A stretch of DNA of 64,000 bases from Phoenix dactylifera (Eukaryota; Streptophyta; Magnoliopsida; Arecales; Arecaceae): contig NC_052409.1 in NCBI RefSeq assembly GCF_009389715.1, forward strand, positions 7,303,605 to 7,367,604, in the 5' to 3' direction. This document shows, one piece after another, positions 13,901 through 37,770 of the stretch (positions are counted from its first letter, which is position 1; each line of letters starts with the position of its first letter). The position numbers and the translations under genes were made by a program. The notes below the pieces were generated by a model. The model worked only from the letters and a program-made list of their open reading frames with translations. It was not told where the DNA came from and made no database searches.

Positions 13901-16900
13901 CCAGAAAAAGAAAAATGAAACAAAAAAGGGGGGGGGGGGGTGCGGACATGTTCTATATTATCTGTCATATGGAAAAAATAAAGTTCTACGGTTCTACCTA
14001 ATGCAGTAAGACATTTACTAGAAGCACGATACACTTCAAGCTCCATATATTGCAGATAGGAGAGGATATTATGGACATGTCAAGGTCTCTCCTAATGTTC
14101 AATAGAGATGCCTCACATGGCTATACAATAATATGAATTCTTTCCGATATGATGAATGACCTCCATCCAATCAATTTATCAACAAAGCGGTAGATGAGAG
14201 AACAGAGGCTAAAGGCCACCCTATCAATGTTATGCTCCTGAATATGGAGTAGGCATGCAGGATGGATCAACTAATCTTGTATAATCAATTAATTCAACAG
14301 GTTCAATGACCTACAATTGGACATCTCAGACAATGTGGTGATTATTGATGTATTCTTCACAACTACCAAGTTTGGATCTCTTGGGATCACATCATCACAA
14401 GATATTCACAATAGTACACATCTACGGATAATTCTAGAGTCTCATGTACATACTTCACTTCATTATCTAGTGATCTACCATAACCTTTTTCAAGAAATGA
14501 TATCTTTAAAAGTTTGAATGTCATAATGTTTGTTTCACAAAGTAACATGCAAAAATAATTTCTTTTTTTTTGTAGCATGTCGTAGCATGAATACTTCATA
14601 TCTTTGGCCAATGTGACACATTTCTTATCAGGGAACATGCAAGATCTGATGGAATATCACAATATGATTGCTGTGTCAGCTAGCTCGCTTGTACCATTTT
14701 GACAAAATGAGCTATGTTTATTCCTTAAAACTGAAAAGAATACACCAATTAATCTATCCTAAAGGAGTGTGTGGACCTGCGCATGCACATGCAAGAGGAG
14801 AGAGCATTTCCGGCCTTACTGTTGATTATAGCCATTTCAACTCTATGTTCTTTAACAATAATGGGTATTGGGGTACTGGGACGAGTTTGCAAATGCTAGC
14901 TTTCAGGAATTATTGATCTGCATCACTATCATCCCTGATATGTTGAGAATTTTTATATTGGAAGATTCTGTGTACTTGCCAAAGGCCTAAATGCATCTTA
15001 TACATAATAGACATTTTACCAGCTAGAACAATGAATCAAACATCACCAAAGTGACTATCAAATTCTTAAGGGAAATTGAGAATTCATAATATAACACTGA
15101 GCAAGAAGGGTATGGGCTAGTTAGCCAACTGTTGATAGGACATGTATTACAGAAATGATCATAGCAACGTTTTGAATCTTGAACTACTATTTGTAGCATG
15201 TCATCAAATTCAGACGATAGATGCCCTACACGCACTTGCCAGACATAAAAGGAATGGATAGCATCCAAATATATAATGACATGGGAAAAGGGAAGTAATA
15301 ACAAAAATAAAGAAACTTGTCTCCACGAACACATAGGGAATACCATGCATAAAAGATGTAGGAGTACATCATGCTAATAGAACTAGACATCCTTTTTTAA
15401 CACAGGAAAGGAAAGAAAAGAATGAAAAAACAACTAGAGCACAGCATGCTTGGTAATTTATTTAGATCATGCACAAGACCTCAAGTTTTCAAATGTGCAT
15501 TATCTTCATTTGACTTCCAAGACATTATACCATCTTGATGATCTTAAATTTGATTAATCAAGATTGTTGTGAAATTCATAACATTTTCTCATTTATGATG
15601 AAGAGGAAAGAGGAAAGATCTAGCACAGCATCTAATACTTATGCACAAAACAGAGGCATGGTTTGCACTAATTACATAGGGGACACCAAGCAACTGCAAT
15701 TTTATGAGGTCCAATACCAATCATGTCAGATGTAATGAAAAAAAGGTGCTCATTCTTCGCTTCATTGCTGTGATTGGTGCACACAAACTAAGCAATAGAC
15801 TGACATTAAAAATTTATTTTCAATTTATAAAACATAATAATTTTGTTGGAAATTTCGTACATGATGAGTTATATCAATGACCAATATGTTAATTTACATT
15901 TGTATTTGTTAAATAAAATGCCAAGTGTGGTTTTCTCCATACATAAAAAGGCTTGTAGCATAAAAAGAGACAGAGCAGAAAGTACCAACATTGGAATTCC
16001 CATTAACTTTGCATGTACAATCTCCTTATTATCTGCAGGAATAGCACTAGAAACAACAACCACATTAGGTAGACCAGATCCAGCACTCCTTTCCATATTC
16101 GATGCTGAGTGCCCTATAAATAACCTTGCCCCAGCTTTATGCAATCCATCCATAAATCTACCCCACATGATATCCGAGCCACTAACTTCAAAGCCCTGAG
16201 TTTTGATATAGAAAATCAATAAGGTTCTCCATATTTTAGAGGAAAAATGAAACTTTTCCCAAGAAAACTAAAGACAAAGAATTTATACCAATAACATGCT
16301 TATTACATGCACGCTGAACAAAAATTACAGCCTAAAATTTATGATAGCAGTAGGCCAGTAGCATGTGTTAAAAAAAGAAGAAGAAGGGAAACCGAGGTTC
16401 CTGCCATTGCGGTTCTGAGAAGGATCAGATGTACGGAGTCTTAATCGAGAGGTTGTTCCAAACTCATGACACCCAGGTCACGATGAAGCGGACTTCCCAT
16501 TGTGCTAAGGCACACCCTCCAGGCCAGTAGCATGTATGAAAATACTGTGAGGACTCATGCAGGCGTGTGTTTAGTTCCATATTGGTTATTCGCTGAGTAG
16601 ATCTTGAGCACTTATACAGGATCAAGGAACTCAAATAATACCTTTCAGCTAGCCAGTTTAGGTGAGATTGGGTTGTTACAAAATGGTACCAGAGGAGATC
16701 CGACCCATATAGGGGACACTGCAGCATGACCCATGCAGGCGTGTGTTTAGTCCCACACTGGTTATTTGAGTCTCGGAAGACATGAGAATATAACAAAATG
16801 ACAGCAATGGGAACAAGAACAAGAAATGATAACGACGTAGAGGTGGTTGTTTAAAATTGATCCAAATCCAAATTAAAAGAGCTTACCTGTTTGAGAGCCA

Positions 16901-17210
16901 GCAAAGCAAGTGCCGATAAACCGGAGCCTCCGATACCAACGAAATGAATCCACCCCTTGTTCTTCTTCTTCCCCTCCTCTTCGCCATTTAATACCATCAA
17001 ATCCTCGCCATTTGTATCCGCGCCTTTGGCCGCCAGGGGAGCGCATTGGCCTCGCGAAGCCGAGCCGCGGGCGCGCAGAGGAACTCCTCTCCCTCGCCTC
17101 CGACATGAAAAGCCCGTACAAAGGATCGGAGCGGCAGGCCCCAGTTTCGCCCGAGTTGGAACGGCCGGCGAACGGCCGTTGGCGGCGGCGAGAAGAGCGC
17201 GGGATTCCAT
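1..17210 (-). CDS. MURC: MurC-like UDP-N-acetylmuramate--L-alanine ligase, plastid-type (3' end beyond window)
   Basis: MurC ligases add L-alanine to UDP-MurNAc using ATP, the first peptide step of peptidoglycan synthesis. Exons inferred from homology and splice sites, in coding order: 16887-17210, 15990-16195, 13612-13682, 10527-10615, 9212-9262, 9009-9104, 8799-8875, 8294-8400, 5797-5884, 2949-3023, 936-1186, 756-825, 567-662, 231-309, 61-132; the last may read past position 1 or splice to an exon outside. About 584 codons are visible. Exon 1 carries an Arg/Ala-rich leader of about 85 residues like a plastid transit peptide, then the UDP-binding HFVGIGGSGLSALA. The P-loop GTHGKSTT lies near residues 198-205. 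Later come NVEWDHVDIFED, PGVHNVLNSLA, RRFE, DDYAHHPTA and FQPHT. DDYAHHPTA and PGVHNVLN favour MurC over MurD/E/F. The exon 7/8 junction is out of phase by one base (see findings). Homology is certain; activity is inferred. Confidence -1.
3695..4263 (-). mobile_element. 553-bp GTACCG-family element with foldback arms in a MurC intron
   Basis: The 8-bp direct repeat ATCGCACC at 3695-3702 and 4256-4263 flanks a GC-rich insert (3703-4255) in an AT-rich intron. Inside, a GA-rich arm (about 3803-3880) and a CT-rich arm (about 4077-4158) face each other. A perfect 13-bp inverted repeat, GGAGGCCGTGGCC, sits at 3932-3944 with its complement at 4029-4041. On the minus strand its end (GCAGTTCGGG followed by a GG(T)-rich tail) and its start (GGTTTG, then GATACCGG) resemble the smaller element at 5208-5396. 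Small size, 8-bp duplication and no coding capacity suggest a non-autonomous hAT-like or unclassified element; strand is set by that resemblance. Confidence -1.
5200..5404 (+). mobile_element. 189-bp GTACCG-rich element with 8-bp target duplication
   Basis: AAGTAGAT is present at 5200-5207 and 5397-5404 on either side of 5208-5396. The insert is full of GTACCG/CGGTAC words (for example GTACCGGTGCC and GTACCGAGTGTCAGTACG). It shares long stretches with 59005-59132 and its termini with 3703-4255, so it belongs to a dispersed family. It has no ORF and no poly-A tail. An 8-bp duplication fits hAT-type MITEs, but no convincing terminal inverted repeats are visible. Confidence -1.
6420..6750. repeat. 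Diverged direct duplication of about 125 bp
   Basis: Segments 6420-6542 and 6622-6750 are imperfect copies in the same orientation. Both start ACTAGTTAAAGTGCATG and continue through TATAGGAAAAAATAA and TTTTAGTTTATTAGTTTCAA. Each is preceded by a CA/TA-rich simple repeat, which may have driven the duplication. It lies in the long MurC intron between the exons at 8294-8400 and 5797-5884. No coding content. Confidence -1.
7858..7906. repeat. (AT)n microsatellite
   Basis: A pure alternating AT tract of about 48 bases, followed by a short TG run and more TA-rich sequence, in a MurC intron. Likely polymorphic in length. Confidence -1.
11978..12410. repeat. Probable diverged GTACC-family element in a MurC intron
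   Basis: A perfect 11-bp inverted repeat, ATGGTACCAAG at 11978-11988 and its complement at 12008-12018, can form a hairpin with a 19-base loop. Farther right, 12106-12350 is GC-rich relative to the intron, with a CT-rich stretch, a (CTG)n run near 12182 and GTACC words such as TTAGTACCAGCCTG. Composition resembles 3703-4255. No target duplication was found, so the boundaries are approximate and family membership is tentative. Confidence -1.
12802..12995 (-). mobile_element. tRNA-derived SINE, Au-like, with 14-bp target duplication
   Basis: AAGATCTTGACAAG is repeated exactly at 12802-12815 and 12982-12995, bounding a 166-bp SINE. Read on the minus strand it begins GAGGGTGGGCATTGGCGCAA (box A-like), has ATGGGTTCAAAAT (box B-like), then GTACATCTGACCCTCC and GGAGCCTCGTGCATCGGGAT, and ends T-rich. 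From memory, this order and a T-rich rather than A-rich 3' end match the plant Au SINE family. It sits in a MurC intron, in the same orientation as the gene. Confidence -1.
16352..16535 (-). mobile_element. tRNA-derived SINE, Au-like, with 15-bp target duplication
   Basis: AGGCCAGTAGCATGT is repeated exactly at 16352-16366 and 16521-16535. The 154-bp insert on the minus strand reads GAGGGTGTGCCTTAGCACAA, then GTGACCTGGGTGTCATGAG, GTACATCTGATCCTTCTCAG and a CTT/T-rich tail. It is a second, more diverged member of the family at 12816-12981. It lies in the first MurC intron. Confidence -1.
16556..16766. repeat. Possible LTR-retrotransposon remnant with 35-bp direct repeats
   Basis: Segments 16556-16590 and 16732-16766 are near-identical (both start CATGCAGGCGTGTGTTTAGT and end TGGTTATT). 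Between them is GGGTTGTTACAAAATGGTACCAGAGG, written here as a description of the 16663-16692 area; the TGGTACCAGAG word at 16684 resembles the initiator-tRNA primer-binding site that follows many plant LTRs. No protein-coding remnant is present, so this is a weak call. Confidence -1.
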
Positions 17211-17365
17211 CGGTGCCGGCGCCTTGACGGGATCTGGAGATCAGAGACGCCGCTCGGTGAGCATCACTCGCTCGGCTCCGCTTCTCGCTCGCCGTCTTCA
17301 GGCGCCGGAAAAAGAGGCTGCCGCTGGGAGAAGTAGAAGAGAGCGCGGTGCGGCGACACGTTCCG

Positions 17366-17392
17366 CACGTGCCGGAGAACGAAAACCACGTG
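17366..17392. promoter_or_regulatory. Two G-box motifs upstream of MurC
   Basis: CACGTG occurs at 17366-17371 and again at 17387-17392, 21 bp apart (two helical turns), about 156 and 177 bp upstream of the MurC ATG. The second has the extended form GTCACGTGG on the minus strand. G-boxes bind bHLH (PIF) and bZIP (HY5, ABF) factors and are common in promoters of light-regulated plastid genes. That they act here is inference; no clear TATA box was found nearby. Confidence -1.
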
Positions 17393-19218
17393 ACGGGGGA
17401 TGTCTCGTGGGGGTCCAGCTGGTTAAAAAGGGAAATATGGACGAACTTCTGTCCGACGGGATTTAGAGAGCGACACCTCAGCGGCAAAAACGCAAAGTCA
17501 TAAGCAGCATGCGTCATCTAAATCGGATACGTGTCCATCATATGAACTGTTTGCAATTTAGATTGTCCGGTCCACCTTGGAATAAATTAAAGGCTCACCC
17601 CGGAAGCTTGGATATCGGAAGTTTCCTTGCAGGGAGCTAAGCCGTGCGTTCCGTAATGTCCAAGCAGCATCCGATTTGCGGTTCTAAAATCGGAATACAC
17701 AGTACTACCGAACTTGAGTTCGGATGGCATGATCGTTACTTAAAAAGAAAAAAAACAGTTGTTTGCATGTTAACTATTTGCACCAACACCTCCAAATTTC
17801 TTGAAATTAGACCCTTGATTTTATTATTTTGACCTAGACTTCTATATTTGTTTTTTCTATTACATTTTGATCTTTTTAAATATAAATTATTACACTCTCA
17901 CCTAGAAAAAAAACAACATTGTGCAATTCTTTGAATAGATTTTTGATTAAACCTGCAACTGCTCATACTAATTTGCAATGCCACACCCATCATGCCACAA
18001 CATGCAAGGCCTGCCTAAATTACTCAATTTATAAATAGATATAATGAATGATATGGTATTTAGAAAATTTTAGTTAAATAAAAACTTTTCCTCCAAAATT
18101 ATAAAATAATTTTTTGATACAGATCACTTATTGAGGGACAACTAGCTAAACCATACTCTTTCAGCTCTCAACCCATAACCTCATCCGAGCTACTCGGTGC
18201 CTGTAAAAATGCAAGTGAAAATAAAATGAGATAACACTAAAATAAGTAATCTTTACCTTTAATTAGATCGAGCATTTAAAGTACAAGAAACGTTATTTTG
18301 CATACAACATGATTCTTAACTAGAGTAAGTTTGCCAATTATTAAATTACTCAAGCATTTTTGTAATTTGAAACTTGAAATTTGGAAGATTTACTCAACAT
18401 TCCCGATGGAGAATTGAGTGGCTCAGGTTCAATATGGTGTGTCAATATTTAGCTAGAGTTGAAATCTGATGAAGTTGAAGCGACACATTGTACCAACTTG
18501 ATCAAATCCCGTTGCACACTCAATAATTGGGTCTAACTCTTGGAACCCCGCTATGCAGGTGATGGTAGAAGACTCAGGTTTAATTGTTACACAGAAACCA
18601 TATAACGTTGACTGCTACAAATATCAAAAAAAAAAAAAAAAGATAGCCGAGGCGTCATTCGCACACAGGTAGCAGCGAAATGGTCGGAAAACTGAGGATT
18701 TACTGTGGAATTGAAAGAATTGTCCTTTGATTTATTTAAATGGTGCTCTAAGTCAAGGTTTTTTTTTTTTTTTTGGTTCAGCATTTCAGTTCGCCCCACA
18801 GCATTTTGGAGTTCAAAAAAACAAAAAAGAGTTTGATAGGAACATTATGCAGAGAATATTAATTTGTGATCAATTTAGCTGCTCGCTTCTGTGAGTATGG
18901 AGACTATAAGTAATAAATTTATCTCAATCTCAGTCCTCTTTCAATCAGTATTTCTATGACCTATAAATCCAAACGTGTTAACACTAAAGCGAAACATTTT
19001 GCTCGAAACAGAACAAAAGAAAAGGAAAAAAGCTTTCAAGCGACTTCGCAAAAGCAGCATCAAATAATAACCAGAGTAACCACTTATACAAAGATTTCAA
19101 ATATAAATCAAAATTATTAATGCACGAAAAGGATCAGAAACGTGGATTTTAAAATATTCATGAAAATTGCCATGGCGGCTTTTATTATTGGTGAAATGGA
19201 GGTTGCATAATTCGCATA
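17393..19218. other. Intergenic region between MDAR 3' end and MurC promoter
   Basis: About 1.8 kb separates the MDAR stop codon from the MurC G-boxes; both genes read on the minus strand. The part next to MurC is GC-rich up to about 17520, then the sequence becomes AT-rich with homopolymer runs (A-run near 18628, T-run near 18762). No gene, transposon boundary or RNA gene was recognised. The MDAR 3' untranslated region should occupy the right edge. Confidence -1.
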
Positions 19219-30144
<10,926 letters not shown>

Positions 30145-30297
30145 TCGCCGGAGAACTGCCTCTAGGAGAAGGGAACGAAGATTAGGACTACGATTTAGAG
30201 AATCAGAGATCGGTAGAGAGATCTAGAGAGGAGAGTGGAGTGGACCTGAAGACATTCGAGAAATAGCGGTGGATCGCTCTATTTCTTCGATCTCGTT

Positions 30298-30306
30298 CTA
30301 TATAAT
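30298..30306 (-). promoter_or_regulatory. Probable TATA box of MDAR
   Basis: AATTATATA on the minus strand about 155 bp upstream of the MDAR ATG, in otherwise GC-richer sequence. This would give a leader of roughly 120 bases. Position and composition only. Confidence -1.
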
Positions 30307-30560
30307 TCTTTAATTCTTCGGCTGGTTGATATATTTTTAATTATCTTTTAGTTTACTTTTGATTCGAATTCAGAGGATTTGGTGGTCGCTGGCTTTTGCA
30401 GGAGCCAAAGGTCAGAAGATGGCGCAGATGGGGCTGGCGGGGGGAAGGGAGAGACAGGATGACGACGCCAGCAGGCGAGCAATCGAATTAAAAATGTTGG
30501 GTTAACAAAATGGTTGCAAGTGGGTTAGGTCTGGTCCGGGTCTGCCTCATGTTGCACCGA

Positions 30561-30568
30561 CTGAAGTT

Positions 30569-30604
<36 letters not shown>

Positions 30605-31016
30605 GGGCGCCATCACACGAGTATAACCAACAAAATCAAAAAAAAAAAAGTTGGCGGAAAAAAGAAAAAACAAATGCTTGGTTCCTCCCAAAAAGATTCT
30701 CCAGAATAATGAGCCGCAAAAAAAACGATCCAGTTAGCAGCATTGTTCGCCTTCCGATAGATATACATGGTTCTAAAGGAGCTACATCCTCTTGATAGCC
30801 TGTATATATCGCAAAGCAGTAATTGTCCGTCAACATCGTTGTGCTGATCTCGAATCTACTCGATCATCGTAGTCAAATCTTTTTCAAGATGAATGCAGTC
30901 CGCATCCAAAATAAACCTCGCATAGTTAATACTTTTTGATGCAGTTCTTAGCTCTGCTCCAGTAACAGTAATGTTGTAGCCGGCTCTCCAACCGCTACCC
31001 CAGCAACGCTGAAGTT
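30561..31016 (-). mobile_element. 5'-truncated LINE (RNase H end) with 8-bp target duplication
   Basis: CTGAAGTT is present at 30561-30568 and 31009-31016. Directly after the left copy is a T-run of about 31 bases, the poly-A tail of a minus-strand LINE. The minus strand encodes parts of a RVT_3-type RNase H domain (TGAELRTASKSINYARFILDAD, in ORF 30856-31053) and, in another frame, IYRKANNAANW near 30750. Both match the larger LINE at 37564 and the copy at 53361, so all three are one family. It lies between the divergent MDAR and HSP90 genes and is not functional. Confidence -1.
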
Positions 31017-32880
31017 CGGGTCTAAACTTTTTAACTCGATTTGGCACGTTCAAATTTCACCGCCAAGCACAAAACAATAAATGAGACGCGTCCGGTATAT
31101 CATGTTTGGATTGACTCTTCACTCTTATTGCTCATGCTAAGTCTAGATTTTGGTGTCGTTTAACATCGTTTTGCTTATAGATCCACCACGAACAAGGCCA
31201 TGCATTATCTTCCGACTACATGACCTCAATGGCTTCAATGAAAGAGAAGATTATGCTAACAAAATATTGAACGAATATTTAGATTAGACTGCAAAATCTT
31301 TTCGCAAAAAAAAAAAAGTTTTGACCAATCTATTTCAAGGCTTAGATGATAAAATTCAGTGTTGATTGCTAAATATCTTGCGGCTAGATAACCTCAACGG
31401 CTTCAATGAAGTGAAAATGATGCTAAAGAATTCAAAGGAATGCTTGGATTGAACCTTTTAAAAGTTGTCGTGTCATAAAACTCATGCAATTGCCCATATT
31501 CATTCATTAGATTTTTATGTCTTCTCGACAATACGTCATTGTTTTATTTTAGTTGTATATGCTCCGCTCATAAGTCCTGAATTTGTAATAGTCCTCGTCT
31601 TCAAAGTTCGCATCTTTAGTTTCTAAATTAAATTTATTTTTTACTCGATTAATGCCAAAGGTAGCATCCTCCTCTTTCTGATTCATGTTGCTCCGGAACT
31701 CCAGAGTCTAGCAATCCCAGATGACTCTCCTTCTTGACCTAAAATAACATCAACAAATGATCTCACATACTGGTGATCGCCGAGTTCATGGCCATCTCCG
31801 GCAAGAGGACAAATCTAGTAGCATATAGATTGATTTTGACCAAATCTAAACAGCTTCTATCCAATTGTAACCCTTCTTTTTGAGCATTGTGAACTTGATG
31901 TCCCAATCATAAGGCAGATACAAAAGTCAGATCTATATTCTAATGAATAACTCTTTGTGGCCATCACTTACATTTTTTAATTTTTAATTAATTACTCTAG
32001 CTTATTAGATAGACAAAGCCAATACCTTATGGAAATAAGTATGGTACAGGTAATAATCTTGATCTTGACCTTGATGAAGCACAAGCCAGGGATAGTAGGG
32101 CTTGTTCAACTTATGACAGCCTAAGCCATTAGGTTCTTCTTGTCTTTTGGTAATCGTAACGCATAATGTATCCATTATATGCACACTAAGAAAAGATATT
32201 ATGTATCTATATGATAGAAACATATTTTATTCTTAGTGTTTATTAAAAAATTAGATATGTTCTAGAGCTTTCGATTTTTCTGGCATTTTATTAACGAAAT
32301 ATTAAATTAAAAATATAGAAAGCACCTCATGTATATCTCTACCAAGGAAAGTTGATAGAATGTTATAGCATTCAACATGATTATATTAATTATATCTTGG
32401 GTGGAAAGCTCCGTAGATATTCCCCATCCTTGTTGGATAAGTAACTTTGTGATGAAGTTTCTCATAATAATCTTGCAGGAGACTTCTCATTTGCATAGAG
32501 AGGCTACTTCAGCGATCATTTATTAATTAGTCTAAATGTTCATCAACCTTGTATGAGTTTATATGATTAATTTGTAATTAGCCTCCAGTATTTTTCCTCG
32601 TAAAAATGAAAGTATATAGAGTAAGATACGTCGTCTTGATATCAGGCTTCATACCAAATATATATACACTCTCCATACTATATATCGGAATCTAGCTCGG
32701 TACGTTATGGTGTACCATGATATTGAAATTTTTTTTTTACTAAATAATATTAAGAATTGTTGTAAAAATATATAATAGGGGAAGATAAAAGCTGGTTGAA
32801 GAAGGCCAGCCTCACAATTTCAGCCCAAGCCAATTTCAGCCCAATACCATCCTAGCCCAACCAACCTTACAAAAAAAACC
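31017..32880. other. Intergenic spacer upstream of HSP90, no gene seen
   Basis: AT-rich sequence without long ORFs or recognised domains. A weak internal similarity exists between 31196-31262 and 31380-31445 (TAACCTCAACGGCTTCAATGAA-like words). Near 32690 a short CTCGGTACGTTATGGTGTACC patch recalls the GTACCG repeat family. Nothing else could be supported. Confidence -1.
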
Positions 32881-32901
32881 GAAAAAAAAAAACAGAAAGA
32901 A

Positions 32902-32975
32902 GAAGCTTCTCGAATCCAGAAATGAGAACCAGTTTAAAATTTCAAGGAAAAGAAAAGTTGGAGAAGCCTCTAGAA
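32902..32975 (+). promoter_or_regulatory. Heat-shock elements of HSP90
   Basis: A perfect three-unit heat-shock element, GAAGCTTCTCGAA, occupies 32902-32914 (GAAnnTTCnnGAA), about 123 bp upstream of the TATA box. A second, imperfect one, GAAGCCTCTAGAA, is at 32963-32975 with one unit changed from TTC to CTC. Such elements bind trimeric HSF transcription factors. The sequence match is direct; induction by heat is the expected consequence. Confidence -1.
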
Positions 32976-33036
32976 TCGGTTGAGCGCGCAAATGGTAACG
33001 GGGGAAAGAAGAACCTAGAACCCCAACCACCAGTTC

Positions 33037-33043
33037 TATAAAT
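33037..33043 (+). promoter_or_regulatory. TATA box of HSP90
   Basis: TATAAAT, 119 bp before the HSP90 ATG and just downstream of the heat-shock elements. Transcription should start about 30 bp downstream, near 33070, giving a leader of roughly 90 bases. Confidence -1.
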
Positions 33044-33074
33044 TCTCCTATCGCTCGCCCTTCTCCTCGCGTAG

Positions 33075-36386
<3,312 letters not shown>

Positions 36387-37557
36387 GAATTTGAGGTTTT
36401 CATACCACAGATGTTTGATAATGTGTCTTTAGGTGAAGAATCTGAATCAGGTTAAATTAGGTGTTATCTGAGTCGTCCCCTCTCTGTTTTCTTTCCCTTC
36501 TCTTCTTTGTTGTTTCTTAGAATGTGCGCTGCTGATGTAAGTTTTGGTTGCGTTGTGCATTTGGACCGATGAGGTAATGATCATATTTTTCTGTAATATG
36601 CTTCTGGATTCCTCTTACCTTCTCATGCTCGAAGCTTTTCAATTTTACTATTTTTGTTGTTTCTGCGAGTAGCTGCAATGTGTTGGAATGCTGTAGAACA
36701 GGTTTCTCTGAACAATTAATCTGCAGGCTTAAGTGGATCAAAGAGAAGAAAAACAAAAGATGGAAAACGTACTGTGGAGGGTTGTGCATCTGGCAAGTAA
36801 TAGTTGTAATTTCTCGCAATGATGCATTTGGGGTTCCTCCTCCTTCTTCCACCCAGTGGTCGAAGAATTCTGCATCCGTGCCTGATATTATTTGACACTC
36901 TTTTCATAGCATTAAATTTAAATCACTTGGATGACAGCTCTGGATAATTCATTTAGAGATTTGAAGTTATCAAGTTGCAGGAGTTGTTTCTCGAGCAAAG
37001 TAGTTACTCAGTCCATGCATAGCGTGTGGATCGACCCATTCATTGGCATTCTCTATAGTTAAAACATCATGCCGTACTCTTAAACCGTTTGTATGTATGT
37101 AGGACCTCAAGGCAGCAGAAAGTGAATATTATAATGTTGGGCAAAGCTGATACTTTATGTCAGGGTAATTATAATCAAACCACAATCTCATTCATAATTG
37201 TCATAATTTTGAGTCAAACTTGCAATAAAACTAATGCTGTAAGCTTGTGCATCTACTTTTAAGTTATTTGTTTGGTTCTCTTTTGTTGGTTTAACAGGTG
37301 AATCTTAATTACAATTCTCAATATCAGATCTGAAGATAACTGCTATCATCAGATGTTTGACAGCCGTGGTCTTAAAGGTGAGTCCATCATCCGGTGGGTA
37401 AGATTTGGTGAATTGGTTGAACCCTTCAGTTGTAGCATCAGAATTTGGTTGACATCCAGTGTTGCTGTGATTTTTCCTGTGTACCGAAATTTATGGATAA
37501 GTTTTAGATCGAGAATTCAGTCGTCTGTGATTTTTCTGGGGAATGAATTGGTGCACG
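36387..37557. other. HSP90 3' flank, no gene seen
   Basis: The first 250 bases should be the HSP90 3' untranslated region (T-rich, TGTAATATG near 36593). The remaining sequence up to the LINE target duplication is AT-rich with no recognised domain or RNA gene. Confidence -1.
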
Positions 37558-37770
37558 GAGCTGTTTTTTTTTTTTTTTTTTTTGGTCAAATCGGCATTTT
37601 ATTTCATATAACTCTAGCGTGAATACAATCCTCCGGGTCAAGTGAAAATAAACAGTACAACGAGTATGAAATGTATGCTAAACTTGTCCAAATGACCTCT
37701 CTGGAATGCCGGACAATATAAGTGGCGACCAGTTTGCTGCACTGTTCGCCTCCCGATACACATGAGCTAT

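Noticed and set aside
16957..17466. 169-codon ORF on the plus strand
   Set aside because: Antisense shadow of MurC exon 1 and its GC-rich leader; no family resemblance.
16873..17517. 214-codon ORF on the minus strand
   Set aside because: Out of frame with the MurC first exon that it overlaps; GC-rich composition explains the absence of stops.
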